A DNA stretch of 64,000 nucleotides from CAVQUE01 sp046290435 (GTDB taxonomy: Bacteria; Actinomycetota; Acidimicrobiia; Acidimicrobiales; UBA8592). The notes beneath the pieces are model-generated. The model saw only the letters and a list, made by a program, of their open reading frames with translations. It made no database searches and was not told where the DNA came from. Each line of letters opens with the position of its first letter. The stretch's first letter is position 1. Where the stretch lies: positions 62,001 to 126,000 of the forward strand of contig JBKAGO010000041.1 in assembly GCA_046290435.1 (NCBI GenBank). The letters are read 5' to 3'. This document shows positions 41,961 to 49,757 of the stretch, piece after piece. The translations under genes and the position numbers were made by a program.

Positions 41961-43028
41961 TCAGTGTGTTCGGTAGGCTACGAAGTGCGCGAGGTCGCGG
42001 AGTGCATCGCCGGCGCCGCCGACCAGCTCGAGGCGGTCGAGCGCCGCCAGGGCCCCGGTGGTGAGCGAGTCGATCTCGGTCTCGATCGCCGCCGCGGCGC
42101 CGGTCTCGACGAGGATCGCCTGCATGGCGGCGAGCTCGTCGTCGCCGAGATCGGGACAACCGGCCCGTTGGAGCACCGCCAACTGGGCCGGGTCCGCCAG
42201 ACGTCTCGCCGCAGCCAACAACGGGGTGGGCTTGCCCTCGCGGAGATCGTCGCCGACGGGCTTGCCGGTGACGGTGGCGTCGCCGAAGGCACCCAACAGA
42301 TCGTCGCGCAACTGGAAGGCGACACCCACCGGGCGCCCGTACGCGGCGAGGCCGGCGTCGACCAGTTCGGGCCGCCCGGCCAGCGCGACGCCCAGCTGCA
42401 GAGGTCGCTCGACCGAATAACGGCCCGTCTTGTACTCGAGGATGCGCCGGGCCTCGACCTCGTCGGCGTGACCCCGGGCCCCGGCCAACACGTCGAGATA
42501 CTGCCCGACGTTGACCTCGAGACGCAGCTCGTCCCAGATGTGCGCGATCTGCGGCGATCGTCCCGCCATCAGGTGATCGGCCATCACGTGGGCCATGTCG
42601 CCGACCAGGATGGCGACCGCCTCGCCGAAGTGAGCGGCATCGCCCTGCCAACCGGCATTGCGATGGAGGTCGGCGAACCGGACGTGCACCGTTGGATGAC
42701 CCCGGCGTGAGTCCGACGCATCCATGATGTCGTCATGGGCCAGGGCGAAGGCGTGCAGCATCTCGATCGCCGCCGCGGCGTCGATGGCCGCCGGAGCCCA
42801 CGGAGCGCCGCCGGCACCGACATGGGCCCAGTGGAAGAACGCGGGCCGCAGCCGCTTACCCCCGACGAGCACCAGCTCGGCGAGGACGTCGAAGGGCTCG
42901 GTCAGCGCGGGATCGATGGCCACCCATCGGGAACGTTCGGCGTCGAGCACCTCGGCCAGGCGACGATCGACACGATCGGTGACCTCGACGAGGGCATCGG
43001 GGACCTCGGTGGCGGCATCGCCGGTCAT
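41961..43028 (-). CDS. Polyprenyl (geranylgeranyl-type) diphosphate synthase
   Basis: A 355-residue trans-prenyltransferase. The first aspartate-rich motif is AFALAHDDIMDASDSRRG, the second FQLRDDLLGAFGD, with GGKRLRPAFFHWA and EYKTGRYSVERPLQLG substrate loops. It condenses isopentenyl diphosphate into C15-C20 or longer chains for quinones, carotenoids or lipids; the length is not predictable. ATG 43028 overlaps the xseB stop (ATGA), making it the last gene of an xseA-xseB-synthase unit. Confidence 0.93.
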   Translation of the reverse strand: MTGDAATEVPDALVEVTDRVDRRLAEVLDAERSRWVAIDPALTEPFDVLAELVLVGGKRLRPAFFHWAHVGAGGAPWAPAAIDAAAAIEMLHAFALAHDDIMDASDSRRGHPTVHVRFADLHRNAGWQGDAAHFGEAVAILVGDMAHVMADHLMAGRSPQIAHIWDELRLEVNVGQYLDVLAGARGHADEVEARRILEYKTGRYSVERPLQLGVALAGRPELVDAGLAAYGRPVGVAFQLRDDLLGAFGDATVTGKPVGDDLREGKPTPLLAAARRLADPAQLAVLQRAGCPDLGDDELAAMQAILVETGAAAAIETEIDSLTTGALAALDRLELVGGAGDALRDLAHFVAYRTH

Positions 43029-43327
43029 CGGTCGGGTTCCGCGAGCGGTTCGGCCTCGTCGAGGGGTTCGACGGACTCGAGATCGGCGACGATCTCGTTG
43101 ACCTGCAACTCCGCTGCACGGATCCGGCCCCGGCACAGCCGGATCAACACCGCGGCCCGTGCCACCTTGGAGCTCAACACGTCGACATCGACGTCGTCGT
43201 CGGCGAGTTCGTCGAGGATGCGCTCGAGCTCGGCGACGGCCTCGGCGTACCCCAGGCTGTCATCGACACCGGGATCGGTGTCGCTCTCGCTCGGGTCGGA
43301 AACGGGGTCCTCTGGCGAGGTGGTCAC
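43025..43327 (-). CDS. xseB: Exodeoxyribonuclease VII small subunit
   Basis: A 100-residue protein. A disordered acidic start is followed by SLGYAEAVAELERILDELAD and VDVLSSKVARAAVLIRLCRG, the helical hairpin of XseB, which binds several copies to XseA. A long acidic tail closes it. Both ends overlap neighbours by 4 bases, so its synthesis is tied to XseA. Confidence 0.93.
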   Translation of the reverse strand: MTTSPEDPVSDPSESDTDPGVDDSLGYAEAVAELERILDELADDDVDVDVLSSKVARAAVLIRLCRGRIRAAELQVNEIVADLESVEPLDEAEPLAEPDR

Positions 43328-44712
43328 GGCGCATGCCCTTCTTCGGTGGTGGCGGTATCGCCGGCTGCGGACGCCGGACCGGGGCCGCTGTCAGTAGCCG
43401 ACTCGACGGTACTGACAATGACGCCGTCGCCAACCCGGGTGCTGAGCCGGGACCCCGGCGAGACCGAGGCCGTCGAGCGCACGAGAGCGCCGGACTCGTC
43501 GGTGGTGATGGTCCAACCCCGCGCCAGGGCTGTTGCCGGATCGAGCAGCCGGACCCGGACCTCGGCGTCGTCGAGCATCCGATCGGCGGACCGCAACCGG
43601 TGACGGGTGTGCAGCGTCGCCGCCTGCACGTGGCGGGCCAGCAGGTGTTCGCTGCGTTCGAGGGTCCGACGTGTGAGATCACGGGTGAGCTGGGCAGCGG
43701 CAGCCGTGCGGTGCCGGGCATCGCGCAGGTTGCGTCGCACCGACCCCTCGATGGTCTGCGCGGCTGAGTCGACGCGGCGGTGCTCGTGGGCGGTCGCCGT
43801 CCGCGCGAGTGCGGCGATACCACCCCAGGCGTCCTCGGCGCTGCGCTCGGCCGAAGCGACGCGCTCGATCAACAGACCCGCACACGCCGTTGGTGTCTTC
43901 ATGGCGTGGTGGGCGACCATGTCGGCCACCGACGTGTCGATCTCGTGGCCGACACCGGTGACCACCGGGACCGGCGACGTCGCGATGGCGCGCGCCACGT
44001 CGGCGTCGTCGAAGGCCACGAGATCGGTGCGCGCCCCGCCGCCGCGAACCACCGCGATGACATCCACCCCATGGCCCGCACAGGCGCGGATGGCGCCGGC
44101 CACCCGTGCCGCAGCGCCGACCCCCTGCACCGGCGACGCCACGAACACGACCTCGAACGCGAACCCCGAACGGCGGAGCTCCTCACAGAAATCGGCATGC
44201 GCCGCCGACCCGGCCGCGGTGACCAGCCCGATCCGTAGCGGCGCCACCGGGAACGGCAATCGGCTGTTGGCGTCGAGCAGGGCCTCGGCCTGCAACTGTT
44301 GGATCAACCGGTCGCGGGCCGCGCCCAGCTGCCCCAGCGTGTACGTCGGATCGATTCCGGTCATGCGCAGCTGCAGGCGACCGTGGGGTGGATAGAAGTC
44401 CGGACGCACCTTCACCCGGATCTCGATGCCGTCGTCGATGCGCATCCCGCCTCCGGCCTGGCGGATCTGGTTGTTGACCAGTTCCCTGGTGGCCTTGAAC
44501 AGCACCACCGAGATCTTCGCATCGGGCGGGCGGCCCGGATCGGGGGACGCGTCGACCAGATCGAAGTACACGTGACCCGAGGTCGGCCGCCGGATGCTGC
44601 GGACCTCGCCCTGCACCCACAGGTCCGCCGGGAACGTGACGTTCAGCACCTCGCTGATCATCCGACCGACCTCGCCCACGCTGAAGGTGTGCGTCTCCTC
44701 GAACAGGCTCAT
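43324..44712 (-). CDS. xseA: Exodeoxyribonuclease VII large subunit
   Basis: A 462-residue subunit. N-terminal OB fold (ADLWVQGEVRSIRRPTSGHV) is followed by the catalytic domain with AVVRGGGARTDL (RGGGxxxDL) and VGHEIDTSVADMVA, then the long coiled-coil region rich in Arg/Ala/His (about 270-400). It degrades single-stranded DNA in both directions with XseB and acts in mismatch and damage repair. The C-terminal 45 residues are a disordered Ser/Thr/Ala tail. Confidence 0.96.
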   Translation of the reverse strand: MSLFEETHTFSVGEVGRMISEVLNVTFPADLWVQGEVRSIRRPTSGHVYFDLVDASPDPGRPPDAKISVVLFKATRELVNNQIRQAGGGMRIDDGIEIRVKVRPDFYPPHGRLQLRMTGIDPTYTLGQLGAARDRLIQQLQAEALLDANSRLPFPVAPLRIGLVTAAGSAAHADFCEELRRSGFAFEVVFVASPVQGVGAAARVAGAIRACAGHGVDVIAVVRGGGARTDLVAFDDADVARAIATSPVPVVTGVGHEIDTSVADMVAHHAMKTPTACAGLLIERVASAERSAEDAWGGIAALARTATAHEHRRVDSAAQTIEGSVRRNLRDARHRTAAAAQLTRDLTRRTLERSEHLLARHVQAATLHTRHRLRSADRMLDDAEVRVRLLDPATALARGWTITTDESGALVRSTASVSPGSRLSTRVGDGVIVSTVESATDSGPGPASAAGDTATTEEGHAP

Positions 44713-44748
44713 GACACCGCTGCCGGGCTGCGATCGGGCCGGCCGGGC

Positions 44749-46602
44749 TCAGACCGGCTCGGCATCGCGGACCAGGGTTCGGTACAGCTCGGCGTACAGG
44801 CCGCCGCGAGCGAGGAGCTCGGCGTGGGTGCCGCGGTCGACCACGTGGCCGTCTTCGAGGACGACGATGAGGTCGGCGTCGATGATCGTGGAGAGGCGGT
44901 GGGCGATGATGACCGCCGTCCGGCCCTCGAGCGCCGTGGCCAGCGCCCGCTGGACGAGTACCTCGTTCTCGCTGTCGAGGTGGCTCGTCGCCTCGTCGAG
45001 CACGACGATGGCCGGGTCCTTCAACAACATCCTGGCGATCGCGAGCCGCTGCTTCTCGCCACCGGAGAGCCGGTAGCCGCGTTCGCCGACGATGGTGTCG
45101 TAGCCATCGGGCAGCGCCGCGATGACGTCGTGGATCTGCGCGGCCTTCGCGGCCTCGACGAGCTCGGCGGCGGTGGCGTCGGGCCGGGCGTAGCGGAGGT
45201 TGTCACCCACCGACTCGTGGAACATGTGCGGGTCCTGGTTGACCACCCCGATGGCGCGACGCAACGACACCTGGGTGAGGTCACGCACGTCGCATCCGTC
45301 GATGCGCAGGCTGCCGCTGCTGACGTCGTACAGGCGTGGGATGAGCGAGATCATGGTGCTCTTGCCGGCACCGGACGGCCCGACCAGCGCCACCGTTGCC
45401 CCCGGCTCGATGTCGAGATCGATGCCGTCGAGCACCGTGCGGGGATCGAGATCCTCGGTGGCGCTCTCGAGCGACGCCAGCTTGGTGTCACTGGCCGGAT
45501 AAGCGAACGACACGCCGTCGAAGGTGATACGGCCCTCCGGCTCGTCGAGGTCGACGGCGCCGGGCTTGTCGGCGATGGCGTTGGGGGCGTCGAGCACCTC
45601 GAAGACCCGCTCGAAGGACACCAGGGCGGTCATGATGTCGATCCGGGCGTTGGTCAGTCCGGTCAGCGGTGCATAGATCCGCGCCACGTAGAGGCCCATC
45701 GCCGACAGTGTGCCGATGGTGATCGTGCCGCTGATGGCCAGCTGCGAGCCCACCCAATAGACGACGGCGGTCCCCACCGCACCCACCACGCTGAGCCCGA
45801 TGAAGAACACCCGGGCGTACATCGCGCTGCGGACCCCGATGTCGGCAACCCGCCCCGCCCGACCGGAGAACTCGTCACGCTCGGCGTCGTGGCGTCCGAA
45901 CAGCTTGACGAGCATCGCCCCCGACACGTTGAGACGCTCGTTCATCGTGGTGTTCATCTGGGCGTTGAGATCCATGCTCTCGCGCGTCAGGACCTGCAGG
46001 CGGCGTCCGACCCGTTTGGTGGGGAGGATGAAGATGGGCAACAGCACCACCGCGAGCAGCGTGAGGCGCCACTCGAGCAACAACATGGCGATGAGTGTCG
46101 TGACCAGCACGATGGCGTTGGAGATGACCTGGCCGAGGGTTCCGGTGATGGCCCGCTGTGCGCCGATCACGTCGTTGTTCATCCGGGAGATGAGCGAACC
46201 GGTCTGCACCCGGGTGAAGAACCCGACCGGGAGACGCTGCACGTGGTCGTAGAGCGAGACCCGGAGGTCGTAGATGAGGCCCTCGCCGACCCGGGAGCTG
46301 AACCAGCGTTCGCCCAGCGCCAGCGCCGCGTCAACGAACGCGGCGGTGATGAGGATCATCGCCAGGACGTTGACCTCGGTGCGATCGGCGGCGGGGATGG
46401 TGTCGTCGATCAGCCGGCGGAACACCAGCGGCGGCAACAGCGCCAACAACGCCGACGCGAAGATGACCAGCACGAACCCGATCAGCTGGAATCGGTAGGG
46501 CCGGGCGAAGGTCAGGACCCGGCGAACCGTCTGGCGGGACAGGGACTTGCCCTTGATCGCCTCGGGATCGGAGCCGAGCATGGCGTGGGGTCCCATCCGC
46601 AT
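44749..46602 (-). CDS. ABC exporter (MsbA/multidrug-like half-transporter)
   Basis: A 617-residue exporter: six membrane helices (about 30-335) and an ATPase domain (370-617). Walker A is LVGPSGAGKST, signature RLSGGEKQR, Walker B IVVLDEATSHLD, switch His in IAHRLST. All motifs are canonical, so it can work as a homodimer, unlike the asymmetric pair at 18-21.7 kb. The start at 46602 is supported by TACCCT 7 bases upstream. It lies 36 bases upstream of xseA on the same strand, so read-through co-transcription is likely. Confidence 0.93.
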   Translation of the reverse strand: MRMGPHAMLGSDPEAIKGKSLSRQTVRRVLTFARPYRFQLIGFVLVIFASALLALLPPLVFRRLIDDTIPAADRTEVNVLAMILITAAFVDAALALGERWFSSRVGEGLIYDLRVSLYDHVQRLPVGFFTRVQTGSLISRMNNDVIGAQRAITGTLGQVISNAIVLVTTLIAMLLLEWRLTLLAVVLLPIFILPTKRVGRRLQVLTRESMDLNAQMNTTMNERLNVSGAMLVKLFGRHDAERDEFSGRAGRVADIGVRSAMYARVFFIGLSVVGAVGTAVVYWVGSQLAISGTITIGTLSAMGLYVARIYAPLTGLTNARIDIMTALVSFERVFEVLDAPNAIADKPGAVDLDEPEGRITFDGVSFAYPASDTKLASLESATEDLDPRTVLDGIDLDIEPGATVALVGPSGAGKSTMISLIPRLYDVSSGSLRIDGCDVRDLTQVSLRRAIGVVNQDPHMFHESVGDNLRYARPDATAAELVEAAKAAQIHDVIAALPDGYDTIVGERGYRLSGGEKQRLAIARMLLKDPAIVVLDEATSHLDSENEVLVQRALATALEGRTAVIIAHRLSTIIDADLIVVLEDGHVVDRGTHAELLARGGLYAELYRTLVRDAEPV

Positions 46603-46609
46603 GCGGGGC

Positions 46610-46615
46610 AGGGTA
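46610..46615 (-). promoter_or_regulatory. Leaderless -10 element of the ABC exporter gene
   Basis: TACCCT on the minus strand, then gccccgc (7 bases), then ATG at 46602. Confidence 0.5.
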
Positions 46616-46639
46616 TCGCCGGTGTGTGACGGGCCCGGT

Positions 46640-46668
46640 GCCCTCCAGGAGGGCGAAACCTGGAGGGC
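46640..46668 (-). terminator. Hairpin after the M50 protease gene
   Basis: GCCCTCCAGG and CCTGGAGGGC pair perfectly around a 9-base loop. It lies 89 bases past the protease stop and just before the exporter promoter, so it can separate the two transcription units. Confidence 0.6.
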
Positions 46669-46757
46669 CCGGACCCGGACCTCGTGTCAGGGCGTCGGTG
46701 ACGCCCCGACGGTCGGTGCCCCGGTGGCGATCGTCACCGGGCGGGCACCGGTTGCGC

Positions 46758-47906
46758 TCACCGACCGCTCGGGGCCGCCGCCATGGGCCGCCGGGGGGAG
46801 ATCGCACGCAGCGCGGCGAGCTCGCTCATGCCGAGATAGCCGGAGTGGCGGCCGAGGTCGTCGTAGACGAGGACGTGGAGCTCGTCGCCCGGTGTGGCCC
46901 GATCGATCACGTCGGTGGCACGCTCGGCGGTGCGGGCGCTGACGAAACGCGACCAGGGCACGATCATGTTCCGGGCGGGGGTCGTCTCGCGCCGGGCCCT
47001 GATCGCGGCGGCGACGTTGGCCTGGGGCACCACCCCCACGAAGACGCCGTCGTCGTGGACGGCCCATGCCACCCGGCCTGCGCCGGCCATGACCGTCAGG
47101 CCGGCGGCGGTGACCCCTCCGTCGGTGGATACCAACGGGGCCATGACCTCGCCGGTGCTGGTCCGGCTGGCGGCGCCGAGGATCTGCGAGCGCTGCCATT
47201 CGGAGGTGGCGCCGCTGTAGAGGAACCATGCCAGCACCAACAGCCAGAACCCTGCGCCCGAGGTGATCTGCCAGGCGCCGACGCCGACCAGCGCCAGCGC
47301 GAAGACCTGGCCTGCCCGGGCGGCCATACCCCGGGCCCGATACGGATCTCCCGAGCGCCACCACAACAGCGATGTGAGGATGCGGCCACCGTCGAGGGGC
47401 GCTGCGGGCAAGAGGTTGAACACGGCCAGGAAGCCATTGACGATGCCGAGCCACCACAGCATCGTGGCGACCAGCGACGGGCCGCCGCCGGGGTCGACGA
47501 TGCCGAAGGCATCCCAGGCGTAGGCGCCGCCGACGAACCCGACCGCGAGCGCCACGCTGACAGCGGGCCCGGCTGCTGCGATGCGGAACTCGGCGCCGGG
47601 CGTCGTGGCGTCTCGCTCGATCTCGGCCACACCGCCGAGCAGCCACAGGGTGATCGCCCGGACCCGGATGCCCTCGCGCTGGGCCACCAGTGAGTGGCCG
47701 AGCTCATGGGCGAGGATCGAACCGAAGAACAGCGCGACGCCCGCCGCGGCGACCAGCCAGTGGGCGCCGGTTCCGGCAGCGGGGACCGCAGCCGGGAGGA
47801 TCTGTCCACCGAGGGTGAACAGATACAGGCCCGCGATCAAGAGCATGCCCCAGTGGATCCCGACGGGGATTCCGGAGATGGTGCCGAGTCGCAGGCTCTG
47901 TTTCAT
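46758..47906 (-). CDS. Site-2-protease-like M50 metallopeptidase
   Basis: A 382-residue intramembrane zinc protease. ILAHELGHSLVAQ gives HExxH (His67, Glu68, His71). The second motif NLLPAAPLDGGRILT supplies the third ligand Asp172. About six membrane helices fill the first 230 residues. The C-terminal third (245-370) looks like a CBS-pair region (GEVMAPLVSTDGGVTAAGLT). Such proteins cut membrane-bound anti-sigma factors or other helices. The start MKQSLRLGTISGIPVGIHW at 47906 is the conserved family N-terminus. Confidence 0.92.
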   Translation of the reverse strand: MKQSLRLGTISGIPVGIHWGMLLIAGLYLFTLGGQILPAAVPAAGTGAHWLVAAAGVALFFGSILAHELGHSLVAQREGIRVRAITLWLLGGVAEIERDATTPGAEFRIAAAGPAVSVALAVGFVGGAYAWDAFGIVDPGGGPSLVATMLWWLGIVNGFLAVFNLLPAAPLDGGRILTSLLWWRSGDPYRARGMAARAGQVFALALVGVGAWQITSGAGFWLLVLAWFLYSGATSEWQRSQILGAASRTSTGEVMAPLVSTDGGVTAAGLTVMAGAGRVAWAVHDDGVFVGVVPQANVAAAIRARRETTPARNMIVPWSRFVSARTAERATDVIDRATPGDELHVLVYDDLGRHSGYLGMSELAALRAISPRRPMAAAPSGR

Positions 47907-48104
47907 CGCTGTGGTTCGTCTCGCTCTCTCTCGTCGTGTGGCCACGGCCCGCCCTGGCGGACTCGTGGCGTCGGGGTCGGACAACCGCTGGAACGGCCCC
48001 TGCCTTCCCGACGCACCGAATCGTCACATGATCGACCGAAAATCCAGTGCAAGCCGGGTCGAGGACGTGACGATCGGTTGCGTCGGTGGCAGCGGCCGGC
48101 CCTC

Positions 48105-49757
48105 CTAGGAACCTGCTCCCGCCGGAGCTCCGTCGCCCGGATCACCGAGATCGAGCACGAACTCGCCGGGGGCTCGCACGGGCTCGTCGGGTTCGCCCAC
48201 GGGCTCGTCGGGTTCGCCGTCGCCGTCGAGGTCGCCCGGGCCGAGCTCGCCGATCACCATCCACGGATGGTCGAAGGGCTGGTCGGGATCGGGCTCGGGG
48301 GTGTCTCCCTGGGTCCACCAGCGTGCCTGGAACACGTAGGTCCCGTGGATGACCTCGTCACCGGCGATGTACACCCGCTCGCCCGACCAGCGGGTCCGGT
48401 CGCCGGCAGCCATCCGCTCCTCGGCCACGGCCACGCGGTCGATCTCGAGGACCGGCCCGAGGTAGCGCCATGGTGTCTCCCACACCTGCCGTACGGGGGC
48501 GTCGGGCGCCTCACCTTCGGAGTACCACTTGGCCTCGTAGACCCGACCCTGCCAGACGACCTTGTCGCCCTCGACGTAGGCCCTGGCTTCACGCCAGAGC
48601 GGATACGGGCTGGTGCGGGGATCGTCGATGGCGACGCGACTCGAGCGGGGCTCGTCGTCTCGTCGGTCGTCGGCCCGGTCGTCGCGCTCCACCGGCGTCG
48701 AGGCCGACAGGATCATCGCGAACTCGTCGACCTCCTGCTCGACGCCGCTGCAGGTGTTCGACACACGCCCGTCGGACGCCGAGACGCCGCATGGCCGATC
48801 TCGATTGGCCGACCACATCGACAGCCGGCCGAGACCGACCTCCTGCGCGAATCGCTTGAGAGAGCGGGCATCGTCGGTGGTGACCACCTCGGTGGGCACG
48901 TCGTTCTGGCCGATCATGGGTGTGGCACCGATCATCGACCACAGCTGGGCGTCGGTGATCGGGATGCCGGCGCGAGCGTGGATGCCATCGAGCTGCACCC
49001 ACATCGCCGTCAGGGCTCCCACGGTGGTGTCGATCCACGAGCCGTTCTCGGCCAGCTGGCCGTAGTTCATGGTCATCGCGTTCACCCCGGCCACGTCGAC
49101 GCCGGCCTCGAAGACGATGTCGAGCAAGGTGACGGTCTCGTCGGTCAGGCCGGACGGCGCGATCGGGACGGTGAACCACACCTCGAGGTCGGGATACTCG
49201 GCCTGCAGCGCTGCGATCGCCTCGGCGCGGCGCAGGTGCGCCTCCTCGTCGAGCAGCGCCGGACCCTCGATGTCGAAGTCGACGACGTCGAGGTCGTACC
49301 GGTCGATCACCGACCCGTAGGCCTCCACCAGTTCCCGCGGGTCCGTGCAGCCCACGGCGAGCTCCTGGTTCAACGCCCCGCCGAACGAGACGGCGACATC
49401 GCCGCCGGCCTCCCGGAAACGGACGATCCGGCGGTCGAGGTCGAGGGCACGCCCCGCGGCGTCGAGGTCGTAGAACGTCCCCCACGAGGGGCGACACGGA
49501 TCCGCCAGATCCGACACGACGAAACCGAGGATCACCTCACGGCTGGGTTGTTCGAGTGGGTCCTCGAAGTGCAGCAGCGGGGTGAGTGTCGCGTCGACAT
49601 ACGGCGCGAACTCCACGGCGGCGCCGATGTCACGATCGTTCTCGAGGCTGGTGTTGATCCATCGGCACCCACTCACCCCCACGGCGCCCACCACCACGGT
49701 CACTGCGGCCAGTCGGGTGACGGACAGACGGCGCCGGTTCTCTCTGATGCGCCTCAT
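48105..49757 (-). CDS. GH18 chitinase-like lipoprotein with two carbohydrate-binding modules
   Basis: A 550-residue lipoprotein: signal peptide with lipobox VSGC (Cys31). The GH18 barrel shows DLDVVDFDIEG, which fits DxxDxDxE exactly (Asp157, Asp160, Asp162, acid Glu164). Two ChiC-type binding modules follow: WREARAYVEGDKVVWQGRVY then EAKWY, and WSGERVYIAGDEVIHGTYVF then QARWW. It would bind and cut a beta-1,4 N-acetylglucosamine-type chain on the cell surface. ATG 49757 overlaps the glycosyltransferase stop (ATGA), and GAGAGGAGG is upstream. The C-terminal tail (about 515-550) is acidic and disordered. Confidence 0.85.
   Translation of the reverse strand: MRRIRENRRRLSVTRLAAVTVVVGAVGVSGCRWINTSLENDRDIGAAVEFAPYVDATLTPLLHFEDPLEQPSREVILGFVVSDLADPCRPSWGTFYDLDAAGRALDLDRRIVRFREAGGDVAVSFGGALNQELAVGCTDPRELVEAYGSVIDRYDLDVVDFDIEGPALLDEEAHLRRAEAIAALQAEYPDLEVWFTVPIAPSGLTDETVTLLDIVFEAGVDVAGVNAMTMNYGQLAENGSWIDTTVGALTAMWVQLDGIHARAGIPITDAQLWSMIGATPMIGQNDVPTEVVTTDDARSLKRFAQEVGLGRLSMWSANRDRPCGVSASDGRVSNTCSGVEQEVDEFAMILSASTPVERDDRADDRRDDEPRSSRVAIDDPRTSPYPLWREARAYVEGDKVVWQGRVYEAKWYSEGEAPDAPVRQVWETPWRYLGPVLEIDRVAVAEERMAAGDRTRWSGERVYIAGDEVIHGTYVFQARWWTQGDTPEPDPDQPFDHPWMVIGELGPGDLDGDGEPDEPVGEPDEPVRAPGEFVLDLGDPGDGAPAGAGS

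Noticed and set aside
44299..46629. 776-residue plus-strand open frame across xseA and the ABC exporter
   Set aside because: It lies opposite two well-conserved genes and consists of Asp/Glu/His/Gly-rich low-complexity sequence, the normal complement of their codon usage.
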